From NCBI RefSeq assembly GCF_021018805.1, contig NC_086256.1:14264032-14328031 (forward strand): 64,000 nucleotides of DNA, read 5' to 3'. The notes beneath the pieces were generated by a model. The model had not been told where the DNA came from, made no database searches, and saw only the letters and a program-made list of their open reading frames with translations. Below are positions 36,357-49,785 of this stretch, one piece after another; positions within the stretch are counted from its first letter, which is position 1; each line of letters opens with the position of its first letter. Both the position numbers and the translations under genes were made by a program. Origin of the DNA: Prinia subflava. Taxonomy: Eukaryota > Chordata > Aves > Passeriformes > Cisticolidae.

Positions 36357-38159
36357 GGCCGTGCCCGCCAGAGGGGGTCGGACCCCCGGCCCCGAGCGCT
36401 GTGCTGGCACGGCCTCCCCATCGGTACCCCTTTCCCCACGGCGGCCCCCAGTGTCATCATCTCCTTTGGCTGCCATGTGCGTAGCGTTTCTTGACAAAGA
36501 CCAAAGGAATCGCAGCATATTTTAAATACTTCTTTTCCCTTGATGTTGCCTTCCCCCGTCCCCAAAGAAACAAATCTGTGGGCTGAAAGCCTATTTCCGC
36601 CCTGGGCTCAGGCTGTGCATGTGGCAATTCTCGCTTCCCGGCAGGTTCTCCGCAGGTCCTGCGGGCCCGGTGTGCGGGGATGGAGCTGGCCTCGTTCTTA
36701 GCAGCTGTTACAATCCCAGCCCAAATGCCACGCGGGTAGAAAACAAACAGCACTAGGACAGGGCAAGTAATGGGCTGAGGCTGCTCAAGGAGGCAAAAAT
36801 CCAGTCCTAGTGTTCATGCTGCTCAGCTGCATCCTGAATTGGTGCCAATAGCAAATGCACAGCTCTTCAAAACCGATCTTAGGAGATGATATGGCATTGA
36901 TTTTTTACCAAAATAAAGTACTAAGACAGATCTGTTGGTTAATTTGTACCTGAGTCTACATCTACATTTAATTTCATTATAAACAGCTTCAGGACTATAT
37001 TTTGCAGCTTTTTATGTGGCATAACTTACAAACAATCTGCAGTACACCTGTCTTGTGGTGAGTGGAGCAGGGGACCCCCTGCCATCTCCTACCCTTGGCC
37101 GTAGGTTGGCTGTCACCTCGCCGTGGAAGGCAGCCGGGTGCAGACAGGCATTCCATGCATTCTGCATGCCCAGCACAGCACTCAAATCCTGAAGGGCTCG
37201 CTTGGTTCTAGAGAAAGCAATGTGCCACATATGAGCATCACACACATTCACAGATTTCCTCTCTTACCAGATTTTGAGGGAGGTCTGACAATTTGCTCAT
37301 CTGAAACAAAATCTTCCTGAAGAACAGGAAAAATTAGATTAAATTTTTGAATCTTTATATGTGAGACACTAACAGTAGTAACTGGTAATACCTGTATTTC
37401 TACAAAGTCAAAACAACTCATTACAGAGTAGTTGTGATTTCATCTACAATAAATCTCACAATAGTTATATGTCACAATGCAACAACTTGAAATGCTATTT
37501 TGCCATACTGTCTTTTGAAACCATTTGCATTCCTTTAAATACACATATTGTGAAATACCTGTGTGTGGGTTTCAGAGCAAGATGTAAAACCATTCCACAA
37601 TGCCTTTTGTTGGGAAAAATCCCAGAAGTGATGGCACTTGGGATGGTCCCAATACTCACTGCTGTGCAGATGAGGAGCTGTGAGTCCCAATGGATCTGCC
37701 TGGCCTCTGTTCCCACAGGCTCGGATCCTGCTCCCTCTGGCAGCTGCATTGCAGCACCCATGGACTGGGTTTGGAACTGCATCTCAGGCAAACTGGTGTG
37801 CAAGAAATGCATAAATCCAAAACTGCCAATGCTTTTCTGACTACACACTTGCTGTGTACAGTCCATGTCTGTCTCCAGCATGCATCTACATTTTCTTCAT
37901 TACCCCAGGGCCCAGGTAAAGGAAAAGGTCAGTGCCACCTCACCTGAATTGATCTTACCTGTTTAGGTGGTTTTCTTTCCCAACAAAAAAGTTTGATTTC
38001 TAGCTGGAATCAGTATGTAAAGCTAAGCCTTTTACTATACCCCCCAGAACTGATCTGTAAGGATACAGTTGAAGAAGAAAAGTATAAACAAATTTGATGT
38101 TGTTGCGCATGTCATAATTAGATGCCAAAACAAGTTGCTCAGAAAAACTGTGGGAATTC

Positions 38160-38278
38160 TATTTTGGAGACATTGGAAACTTGTCTGGCCCTTGCCAAAG
38201 TCACCTACCTGGCTCCTGCTCTGTGCTGGGACTGACCAAACAACCTCCAGAGGTTCCATCCAACCTAAATTACTCTCC
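38160..38278 (+). mobile_element. CR1 LINE 3' end fragment
   Basis: CTGCTCTGTGCTGGGACTGA, CAACCTCCAGAGGTTCCATC and CAACCTAAATTACTCT match the CR1 3' region (distance-to-end signature CCAGAGGTTCC...CCAACCT). Plus orientation, 5'-truncated, tail decayed. Confidence 0.85.
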
Positions 38279-39260
38279 TCACTATAAAGTTTTCCTCTCC
38301 TGGAGCTGCCATGCTCCCTAGCTGAGACATGGCTTGGATAGAAGGAATGAAGTCCAGCCAAGCAGAACATCAGCCACAAAAACCCCGTTAAAATTCTGCA
38401 TGGGCACCACAGCCTGACTGCCCTGACCTTACTGATGCTATCTGGAGGTGAGCTGTGCCACCAGCATGTGCCTGAAGCAAAGGGCATGCATTTGAAATCT
38501 GGGAGAGGAAACCTGCCCCACTGAAAAACACCAGAAAGATTCCCAACAGCTAGCAGCTGAATTCTGGAGTTTTTCTGCGAGAAACATTTGTTGCAACCGT
38601 TTCAAACTGAGCAAACAAGTTCACATCTACCTTGACTCTTATCTTCAGACCTTCAGATTTTCCACCTGTTCTAAGGGGAAATGAGATTCCTTCTGTTCAT
38701 GTGTGCCTTTGATTGTCTGAATTATTTTACTAGGAATAATAACTTGCTGCACTTAAAGTAACTATATAACTTTCAGCAAGTTTATCTAATTTAGGAGGCA
38801 TTTTTGAAAATGCTTGTTATTTGGATATTTCAGCAATAAAACCAATATTAGTAGAAAGTAAGTACTGGCCAGAGTAAGGACCAAGTCGTGCAAAGAACTG
38901 GAGTACTGGCATTTGGTGTGCAGTACTTACAGCCTTCTCCCATGAGTATTAGCTATGGAAACAAAAGAAAATTCAACACCATTGTGTTTTCCATGCTGCT
39001 TCACACAGTATTTCCTTCATGTTCTGTATGGTTTTAAATGTTAGTTTAAGCACTTAGATTATTCCTCTATGCAATAGGCACACAGGAAATAGCTTGGTGA
39101 AAAGCTGCCAATAGTTGAGTCTATAAACACAGTTTGATCTGTATCTTAGAAAATTGTTTCCATTCCAAACCGTGGTTACAAAGCACTTTTTCTTGTTGGC
39201 AGCTGGATTTTTTAAATCCCTATGCATCCTGTATTTGCCCAACAGTGTTGGCATTGATTG

Positions 39261-39325
39261 CACAAAAAAAAAAAAAAAAAAACAAAAACCAAAAAAAAAA
39301 ACCACCAAAAAAACCAAAAACCCAC
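39261..39325. repeat. A-rich simple repeat
   Basis: A run of 20 A followed by shorter A runs broken by C (CAAAAACC, ACCACC). It could be the decayed tail of a retrotransposed element, but no body was recognised upstream. Confidence 0.85.
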
Positions 39326-40087
39326 CCTGCAGATAAAGTAACATTAAGGATTTGTCTGGAACTAACTTGAGCCAGTGGAGGAAGAGTCAAAGCTGAGCTT
39401 TTGTTTTCAGCTCAGCCTGTTTTGTTCAGGAGCTGCAAAGCACACAGTGCTGAATGTGAGTCCTTTTACTCAGCCTCCTACAAAAAGTAAAAGCTACTTT
39501 AAGGGAATGGGACTAGAGCTTGCATAGACTTGAAGAGGCTTCTTGTTACGAGACAGGCAAATATTTAGGACCAGTTAAACAGTGAAACTTTTAGCAAAGA
39601 GAAAACAGTATTCTTCTGATGATACAAAGAGAAATGTTTTTAAAGCTTTTTTCATTCACAGGTTGAGATTTCTCCAATTACCTAATTTTTTCCTAGCTGA
39701 TAATGTGAGAACTGTAAATAATTCAACAGGCAAAAATTCCAGCTGAAGTTGGAAAAAAAATGCATTCATCAGAAGGATAAGCCTGAAGGTGCTGGTGCAT
39801 AGGTAGCAATGTTTGGGCACTGATATAGTTGAATATTGAAATTATGAAGCTAAATATTTCCTCATAAAAGACTGAAAAATAACCTTTCCAACGTTGCTGA
39901 CAGTATCACAGACAAGCTCTGCCTCAGCAGATAGGTTGAAGAAGTTGTGCTTTCTTAAGTACACAGGCTTTCATATCTGTACACATTTGGGGACTGGTTT
40001 TGAACTGCTCTGGTCTGACTTCAGAAAATTCCATCCCTCATAGTGTACAAGATCTCCTCAGATGTACCTGAAATAATAGTTTCTTAT

Positions 40088-40130
40088 TAAAGTACATCTT
40101 TCGGATGTACCTGTGGAAAGATGTACTTTA
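40088..40130. repeat. perfect 15-bp inverted repeat (hairpin)
   Basis: TAAAGTACATCTTTC at 40088-40102 pairs exactly with GAAAGATGTACTTTA at 40116-40130 around a 13-base loop. The loop repeats GGATGTACCTG, which also occurs just upstream (AGATGTACCTG near 40060). No known repeat family recognised. Confidence 0.9.
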
Positions 40131-42654
40131 TTTTCCTTCAGTGGGATTCATTTGTGTGAGTAAAGCTAAAAGTGTCTGGAAACATGAATGAGTCTCCTTT
40201 TCATTAAAGCTTAACAAATCAGTATCTATCTTCTCTCAAGACCTGTCACAGACAGAGGGATAAAGTGACAACTATATGACTAAAGTGGAGCTGATGACAG
40301 CTGGGAACTGGAAGCATTTGAATGCCCCAATAAAATCTATGAGCACTCTTTTTGTTGAAAGCGTCTGCCTTCCTGACATCAAAATGGACTGAAATAAGAG
40401 TCCCATGAAACTCTATCAGGCAGCTAATAGCTGTGTGCCTTATCTCCAGCCTGCCAAACGACTGATCTCTCTCAGATGCAGACACCACTACAGCCATCCA
40501 GATCTTTGTTACCCCTACACCCTATTTTGAACTGGCCAGCCAAGGCACCCCAGAGGCCCAGAATACAGCTACTTATCTTAGGAAGAAAAACCAATGGGAG
40601 AATAAAAGATTTATATTCTAAACCTGAGGAGGTTGATAGACAACAGGCTGGACAAAGCCAAAAGTGTTCATTACCAAAATGGGTCCTCCATCTGCTCCCT
40701 GGTCACTGGAAACGTTTGCAATTGGAGTTGCCCTTTTAAAAAGCAGATTTTAGACTTCAAGAGCAGTGAAGCGTTTGGCTCAAACCACTGCCTCCTTCTA
40801 GAGAGCATCCTTGCCAGACACCTTCCTCAACCTAAACTGATTTAAGAGGCACTGCTGTTGAGATCTTACTCCTGGTGTGCTACACCTGCATTGCTGTTGC
40901 TTGGCCATGTCCAACAAAACGTGGGTGCCTTCCCACCAGGAGATAACACATCTCTGAGAAGCCACTGCCACCATCAATTCTTCTCTGGCTCCAGTGGCAT
41001 GGGCCACCTGGGCTCTGGCAATGTGACCTACAGCATCAGGATGCTTACCCTGCCTTTATATACAGTGCTGAGTCCATTGCTTCCAGGGACATGGTCTAGC
41101 TGTCCTGTTAAACTGTAATTACAATTAAACAGGAAAGCATTTTAAGAGCCATGTAAGGTAAGCCTAGATTCAAATGAGCAATGTGATGGAAATTCTTCTG
41201 TTCATAGTTATCAGCTAACTTAAGCAGCAGGAATGTTCGCAGCTCTGCCTTGTGCGCTTTGCTTAAGCAGAAATAAGACAGTAATTAATGCTCTTGTTAG
41301 CATCTTACACTTTTTTTTTTTAAAGTTAGTATTTGACTTTTTAGGAAATGCAAGTTAACATCTCTATGATTTTTTCAAAACGTGTCATTGAAGTTCAGGG
41401 CTGTCATTACCACCTCTGCCTGCAATCTTACAACATGCCAGTGCTATGGTAGGATGTCAGTCTCACTGAAGATATGCTAAAAATACCAAAGTATTTTGGG
41501 TATAAAGAAGCCAAAGCATGACCCATACAGTAAAAATAGTCGGTATCATAACCATCACAATTACCTTCTCCAAACATGGAGACAAAACCAGCAGATTGGT
41601 GGCACTCAACCTTGCTTGAAGCGAAAGTAGATGCCAGCAAATAGTGTAATATCTTTGGTCAAAAGAAAAACAGCTTCAAACTTTTGCTCAAAACATCAGA
41701 AGGTTCTCTGTGAAGGAAATTAAATCACTAACTAAACATTTCTCTGTCTATTTTGTCCTATGTCGTTAGCCCAGGACCATATTCGTGGTCCTGCCATTTC
41801 TGCCCCAGGAGGACAGAGAAGAAGCAGAGCTCTCATCCTTGTCCACCTATGGTCCATCTTTCCTCCTTGGCCTTGTGCCTGCACAAAGTCTCCACCACCA
41901 TTCAGGCTCTCACAGAATTTGGTTGTTAATCCAAATTTACATTAAATGTAACATTTGTGACTCTCATCCCCCACCTAGCTGGAGCTACAAGGTTTTCAAG
42001 CTGTGTCCTTTAGCAGCCCCAGTTAATTTTGAACAGGAGTTTGTGAGACCTGCAGACCCTTAGCACAGCTGGCTCTGCCAGGCCACCCAGCACAGCCCAG
42101 GGGATGTTGCAAGGTACAACTATCACAAATCACGTTATGCACAGGGCCTTAAAACATGCTGTATATGCTAAATTTATTTATTAAAAATCCTGCAAAACTT
42201 ACAGCACTGTACATATATATTGAATGGCTTCCACTTACCTACTATCAGCCAACAAAATGCCAGATTGGGGAAACACAGTTCGTGAGCATCTTCTTAGGAA
42301 CTTGAGAAAGTAGATTCCCCTTTCTTCCACTTCTACCACTAGAAATAGCAATTTTTCAAATGATCAGCTTCCAAACTCTGAGTTTCACATGAGACTAGAC
42401 TATAAGAGACTTCTAAATGTGATGTCAGGAAAATCAATATATAGAAAGAAAAGTGGAAACATCCTTAAATTGAAAGACTGGTCCTTTTTAAGAACTGCAT
42501 ATACTGTGCTGTGCTCAAAGGACTTAAGATAATCACAAGGATGCCTTAAAGATGCATTTTCATAGTCTTAAATTTTAAGTAACATATGCTTCTGTAGGCA
42601 GAATCTGGCAATGATTTCTGCAAGCTGAAAGGACCTAGTCTATTTTTCTCTTTT

Positions 42655-42720
42655 ATATAATAATTATTATAACTTTAAATAATTAAATAATAATTTTATA
42701 TATTAAAAAACTTTATACGT
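42655..42720. repeat. AT-rich low-complexity patch
   Basis: Almost pure A and T (TATAATAATTATTATAAC..., TTTATATATTAAAAAAC). No gene. Confidence 0.8.
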
Positions 42721-45700
42721 GTGCATATAAGATAATTCCATTATCGCAATCCTGTATGTTACAAAGCCAAAATAAATCAGGGGAAAAAAGTAGCCAGAGA
42801 AAGACAGCATATCACCTCAGGCTGCTGAGAGATCTGTGGAATTTCATATGTGAAATATTCTTTCTCTCCAATGTGTGTGTGTCCAATGGAGCAACCAGAG
42901 ATGTTAATAGTGAGGAATCATGGAAGGTTTTTTTGCATGTCCTGGAGTGCAACTATCAAGTAAAACTGCGTTTCATCAGAGAAAGAGGTTTTCCTGCTTT
43001 GGACAGCCAGTATAGAATACATGTTTTGACCTGATGAGCTTTCTCGACTTGTAAAGAGCAGTGCAGCAAGGAGATTAATACTTGAGCCAGCTGGCTGCAG
43101 CGGGGAAAGTCCCTTATTTGCAAATTTGCCAGAGTTGCTGCCTACCATCTGCTGACAGCTTGCTCCGAGCACTCACTCACTGGGGTGATAACAAGGAATG
43201 GCAAAAGCACAGCAAGGTGCTATGGTCAAGCTTCTTTTAATTATTGATGTCCATCATACCATTCACTCACTCCTGGGAGACAAAACAGAATCCATGAAAA
43301 TGGAGATGAAAAATAGATTAAGAATCTCATTTGTGCTCCCTTAATCACGCATGTCTTCCATTTGCTCATATTCATATCAATCTGGGTTTAAATATCTCGA
43401 ATTATATGGTCCTATTATTATCCCAACCACCTCACCGGTCATGTGGTCACGTAGTTAGGAAGCATTTCCAAGTATTTAACCCAAATGTTAGTCAGCTGTC
43501 CTATCTCATCATGTCTTGTGATGTATTGCTGTGACTTCCTGCTTGTCTTCTGTGGCTGCTCAGACCATGGCACATGGTCCTGGGTGCCACCTTTCCCTGC
43601 CCAGCCTAGCAGACCACACTGCTGGAGGCAGAAGTGACACCAGGTACTGGTGCAGGGACCACCAGCCAGTCCTGCACGGGTTCCTCTGAGCTTCCAGGAA
43701 TATTACCTGCATAAAATAGATATTCAGACACAATTTACTCTTTTAAATAACTGAAAAGCAATTTACTGTTCACTTTGAAATATTGTCTCCATGGGAGTGG
43801 AAAGTCAATGTGTCTCAGCTGACCAAGTATTCGGCAAAGGCTACAAAGGCTTCTGTGCTTTCTGTAGTGGGCACTCACAGTAAGGACACTCTTCAGATGA
43901 GACCTGTTAGAGAAGCGTGAGCTATTGAAAATATTCAAAATATTTACATTCTTTAGTGGATAGAAGCACTACTTTATCCTAATCTCTTCTCTAATTACTT
44001 GAGTTTCCAGCTATGCCACAGCATAATCTGTGTAATGTTCACAACAAAGACCCACAGTATTTTAATACAACAAATTTCACAATTTCACATGGATATCACA
44101 ATATCGGGGATTCTGAAAGACCATGTATATCTAACAGATTACATCAACTTTTCAATGTATATTTCTCCTTATATAACCCTGCAACTTTGCTTCTTAGTGC
44201 TAAAATTTGTTTCCTAAATGCCATATTCTTCTCCGGTATAACAAGACTCACTGGTATATAAAAACCAGTAATTTAAAGTTCTGGGTTTTTTTACATTGAG
44301 CTCTGAGATCTAAAATGATGGATTTTAAAATCTATTTTTGGATGGGTTTAACTTTGTATATTTCCAAACACCAGTTTCTGCTCTGAAACATCATGTGCAA
44401 GGTCATTTTCAGTGTTCTTCCACTTTTGTCTGGCAAATTTCCCTGTTGTCTATATATGAAAGAAACACACTTAAACCGGATATACTGAGTGTAAAAACAG
44501 AATTTGCATGGGAGGGACAAGGGCAGAGGGAAGTCTGAAACTAAAATTATTCCAAGTAGCTTATTCAAACTGTGTTTCCAAGGTGACAAAAACCCCTTTA
44601 TTGAAAGGTTGCTCATTTATGTTGTACAGTTGCCAGGATTTTGATCTAATTTTTAGTGCCGAAGAACTAAAATTATCCCACTTTTTCCCAAAATAAAACC
44701 CAACCAAACACAACAAAACAGATTTTAACTGTGTAGTGGCTTCTGTCTTCACAATCAGCAACAAAAGAAAATCAGGTCAAATTGTAAAGCTGCCACCAAT
44801 TTTAACACCCCTTTGGAAGATGTATCCTCAAATAGCACATTCATCAGGTGTCACAGGCTAAATAATGCAGTGAGACCTCATTACCAGTTAACCTTTCTGA
44901 GCTGGCACCTTGCACACACGTGTGACAGGCAGGACCCCACCTGGGCAGCTATTGGTGTGGCAAAGCAGGCTGAGGAAGGAAAACCCTGAGGAAACATACC
45001 CTGAATCTGCTTCTTCAGATCTTCATACGTGTATTTTGGGAAAAGAAAGAACCCTAAGCAAACACCAGAGACTGCCTCCTGCACAGCTCTATGAACAATC
45101 CCAAAACTGACAAATAGTTCAGCAACACTACTGAGGCAATGAAGTGGATGTTTTGTTAACTACTATATCAAGTCTCAGAGCTTTAACACCTAAATATCAT
45201 CAACACCTTGCCTCAGGATTCAAAGCCCTTTTGCACAGCATGTTGTCCTTCTTTATGGACAAAACCTGGAATGTTCCTTTTTCTTCCCCAGTCCTACCCC
45301 CTGCTCCTATCAACATCTTTCTCTCATAGAAAAATTCAAAAATTTGACTTCAGAGTCATCTTCCCCCTCCACTTTACCTGCTTCTGAAACACAAGAAATC
45401 ATTTAATGCTCTAAGCTAGTGTAGATTCATTTCCTGAAGTGGACCTTCACCATCTCTGGACCTCACACCCACTGCAGTCATCACACACTTGTTCCTTGGG
45501 CCTTTGGAGGGGCTTTGCCCGGAAGGCTCCCAAGGCCCTGAGCTCTGCCATATCACAGGGGTAGAGTTCTCTCTGGATAAGAAAATGAGTTTATCAGTCT
45601 TTTGTCTGTCAGTTACCTAAAACAGTCTTAGCAGCCAGCAACCTCTGAAAGCAGACAGGTTTACTGCTCATTCCAATGGAAACCCACTCCTCCACGATTC

Positions 45701-48700
45701 AATGTGCACAGGGAGGCAGCACACAGGGCGGGTTCTGCTGACTGCCCCCTCCTCCTCTGCCCACCCAGTGAAAACCAGCCTGTGACTCACAGAGGCAGCT
45801 GGTCTCCAGTGGAGCTGCTGGTTCCACACACCATTTGAGAAGGACAACAGTTGTCACGAAGGGCTGCTTCCCAAGGAGACATTTCCTTTGCTGCCGACAG
45901 GCATGAGCTCCGTTACTTCTCATGCTCAGGCTGCTGTTGCCTTAGAGACCAGAACAACCTGAAAAAGAATCTGCACTTCCTAGGCATCAGGGTTTCCTAC
46001 AGAACCCATTGACGTTTTTCCTTCACCACTAAGAAGTCCTCACGTTGTAGCCACTGGAGATTTCTGCAAGGCAGTATCAGAGTAATCCTCCATTGCTTGT
46101 GCAGAGGCAAGAGGGGTGGAAGCGCAGGTGTGGTGCTGGAGTGCTGCTCGAGCAGGCTGCCCGTGCCCAGTTGCTCCGTGGGCCTGGCTGTCCTCCCAGG
46201 TGACATGTAAGACACCCTGCTTCGCTAATTTGGGGTACTTCCCACAGGTCTGAAGTCAAACTACTTGTCATTCCCTGTGCCAGGTCTTGCCAGAATTTAG
46301 TGTGCAATGTTTAGGAGTCGTAGTATGAAATGTTCCCAAAACATCAAAGAAACAGTGAATTATCTATTTTAATATATTTGATTCAGCAAACACTGTGGAG
46401 CCAAGTGTCTACCTCAAAGCACAGTGCACGTGGTGTTTCTGTCTGAAAAGCACATCCATCTCCCCTGCCTGTCCACAGGAGATTACAGGGAGGGAAGCTC
46501 CCAAGGCTTTTAGCCCAGTCAGCAGGGGCAAGCCCTAGCTTATTAATGCAGCTATGACATTGCAAATCTGTGCATCTCAGCCCCTGCTGCACTGCTTGTG
46601 CTCTCCCTGGCAGGTTTGTACACAAAATGTATACAAAATGTGTATTTTTTTAAAGTAAATTCACAAGCGTTAACCCAAAGCAGAATTCTTCTTGCCTGTC
46701 AGCAAAGAACATCTGGAAATGATCAATCTCTCTCCACCTTGCCCAAATGTCTTCAGGGAGAAATTAATCTTTTAAGACATCTATATTAAAGTGAAAAAAT
46801 GCATTTTTAAACTTGCAAAATTCATTTGAGTTTTCCTGAGAAGAAAGCATAGAAGTATAAAGCAATCCATTCTTTCTATGAGTAAAAAAGCCACAAATCC
46901 CTTTCCTTGCTCTGCTGCAAGGTGCACAAGGTGTCAGCCCCCATCAAGAAACAGAGGCTGTTGTCCTGGCATTGTAAATTCCCATGTGCAGTTGGCTCAT
47001 AGACAGCAGACTTTCCATTGCCTGTGGTGGGATTAATACATAGCTGAATTTCATCCTCACGAGTAGATTCCTGCAGGAATGAACACAGCATCCCTAAGGA
47101 AAAACATTACCATTCGGGGAACCCACAAGCAACGACCAGTGCTGCAATTCACGCTCCTCCACCACCCTTTGCAATATAAGAACCAGCAAATAATTTATTA
47201 TGAAAGACACAGTCTAAGGTGAGGACAGAGCTGACTTTAGGAGGCGATATTGGCGTGCTACCAAGAGCAGAAACACTACAGAGAGCTGTGTTTTCCCCAG
47301 CAGGATGTCTTTGGGGGCAAAGGCGTGTGCTGGAGGGGCTGGGGAGCTGAGCAAGCAGGGCCCTGGCACAGGCAGGGTGTGCCTGCCCAAGTATTTCGGT
47401 TTGGAGCAGGAGGCACCTTCTGAAGTGACTCTCCCTATCAGCCCGGCAGACTGCACTCTGGTTTCCAGAGTGCACCAGCTGGATTCCTTTCAGATGAAAC
47501 TGAAATCAGAGGATGCACTCTAGGAGTGCACTTGGACTGCTGCTGGGCGTTGCTCCTGTGGGAGCAGAGCCGAGCGAGCCCACAGCACGGACTAGGTCAC
47601 ATTACAGGCACTCTCCTTTTGTGCCAAATGACTTACTAAGGCAAATGGAGCCATAGATTAAAGAGCATCCTTCAGCATGATATCAGAAATAGAACCGGTC
47701 ACACAGAGCTTCCCCAAAACCCTACAGCATTAACCAGGAGAGTCAGTAAACTTCCTTCTTAGAAAAAACAGAGGAGCTACTAATTTAGCAAACAAAAGCC
47801 ATATGCAATATAGTTCAAAGAACAAACAAATGTTCAAAATGAAACTGATCACCTGGAATGGATTACTTCCCAAGTGCCAGGGAAGCAAATTTCCCAGCTG
47901 CTAGTACTTCTGGTTCTTAATGCTCAAGTGCATATGCTCAATCCAGGATATAAACACAGTTCTGATGGAAAATCTGGGAAAGTTTATGGGAATTAGTGCT
48001 GTTATTAAATGTGATAGTTTTTCAGGTTAACTTCAATTTCTAAAGGATTTTTGCAGCATGAGAAGGAAAAGAAAAAATCAGGGTCTACAATATATTCCCA
48101 ATATAAACTGACTGATTAATTTAAGCCCTTTCACATTATTTATTAAACTCTGAATTTCAGAGAAGTCCATGAAGACAGCCCTGTCACTCCCAGCATTACT
48201 GTCCTGCTGCAGCCAAAGCAGACATCAAGTGAAGTTTCCTACCACACAGCATATCCAGCCCTGGAAACATTTGCCCTATAAGCAAATCACATTAGGTATT
48301 TTCACATGAATAAGACCATTATCTTTCAGATTCATATGTTGCGAAGAATTAAATGAGGTCTTTTAAATTAAAACACTAAACACACACAGCAGGTCAATTC
48401 CATCTCTAGGACCCCTGTTGCTTCTCTCAAGTATAATGGTATTTTCATGCCTTTTGAATAGGCTTGAGGAAAAAAGTTGGGTTTAGGGGTGAATTTAACT
48501 TCTGAGTGAACTGCAGGGCCTGAGTGTAAAATGCTGTCGTTCAGCAGCAACACAACCCTCAGCATAAGTCTGTTCCAAGGAAACTTGGATGCAGTGCACT
48601 GTAGCAGCTTCTGTGACCAGACAAATTTGCCTCAGAAATTATGTCTTTTGCTATAATTCTATCATTTGGTCTAGAATTAGTTAATTTTTAAAAAAATTGC

Positions 48701-49748
48701 ATTAAATGTTTCTCTATTCCCTTGGCTATGCCACAACCAAAGAACCAAGGCAAGTCCTGTATATCCCAGTTTATAACCCTGGATATGTCATCCTGAGCCA
48801 CATATACCTGTGCTTACACAGCCACAGAACTACAGACTATGGAGTTGCTGAAGAGGGTTATATGCTACCCCCAAATGAAGTTAAACTCTATTGTTTAAGT
48901 GCATGTTTTTGCTGATTTCTACTGATTCACTAAAGCACCAAGCTGCCAGCATAGGCAGAAGGGCTGGTTGCATCACTGTCCCCCCTTCCAGCACTTTTTG
49001 AAAGCCAAGAGGTCTGACAGGAATGGTGAGGGCCTGGCTGGCCTGGGGCAGCCAATGGGCTGGGTCACCTTGGGAAGACACATTCCAGCCTTATTTTTGT
49101 AACCTTCTATGAAAGAAGGTTAGAAGTCCATGCTATTATAAGAAAAATGCACCTTTTCAAAGCCAATTCTTCCTCACTTTCTTATTTTACAGAAGGAAGA
49201 GTTTTTCTTGAGTATTCTTAAATTTAAACCAACTATACCTTTTTCAAGCACAAGATCAAACCCCCCTTTTTGGGCTTTTCTAAGTTAGAAACTTTCAAAC
49301 TCAGTAGTTTGTCTGAAATAGACATTTAGCATGACATTTAACCATTCATTATTTTCATACTGATTTTCACTGCTTTGTTGAGACAAATACATTTGACTAA
49401 AATTTTGTGCCAAATAATTTCTTTCATTGTGATCCATCAATGTAAGAATATTTTTTTAAAGAGAAAGGATCATGGTAAGTCTCCCCACACAGCATTTAAA
49501 AATCATGTGAAATTTACAGTGCAAAAGCTGCTTAAAATGCCTTCATCTAGAGCAAGATATCAGGGAAGTACAAGAGAGATGTGCACTGTTTCAAGAGACA
49601 CCTTATCAAGCATTAGAAAGAAAATTAGAAGGGAATTGGGTTCTGTAGAGCAGAGCTGAGCTGCAGATGATTCAACAGCCTCTGTGCCAATGGTACCAAA
49701 AGCGCTCTCTGCTGGAGCAGCACAGCTGCAAAACCTGCAAACAGCCTT

Positions 49749-49785
49749 TACTTTAAAGAGACTCTAAAGATACTTTAAAGAGACT
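49749..49785. repeat. 22-bp period direct duplication
   Basis: TACTTTAAAGAGACT occurs at 49749-49763 and 49771-49785. Confidence 0.85.

Larger units (their letters stand above)
35470..36460 (-). promoter_or_regulatory. SYDE2: CpG-island promoter of SYDE2
   Basis: About 1 kb of dense CpG and GC-rich sequence surrounds the SYDE2 start codon, in contrast to AT-rich flanks. Runs such as CCGCCCCGCCCCGCCC near 36100 are GC boxes. No TATA box stands out. A tandem repeat array forms its outer edge. Large open frames on both strands here are due to composition. Confidence 0.8.

Noticed and set aside
35472..36525. Plus-strand open frames up to 333 codons across the SYDE2 promoter island
   Set aside because: Low-complexity Arg/Pro/Ala/Gly peptides, open in several frames at once, crossing a 34-bp array that shifts frame. 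Composition explains them.
39261..39325. A-rich tract as the tail of a processed pseudogene
   Set aside because: No gene-like body is visible upstream and no flanking direct repeats were found.
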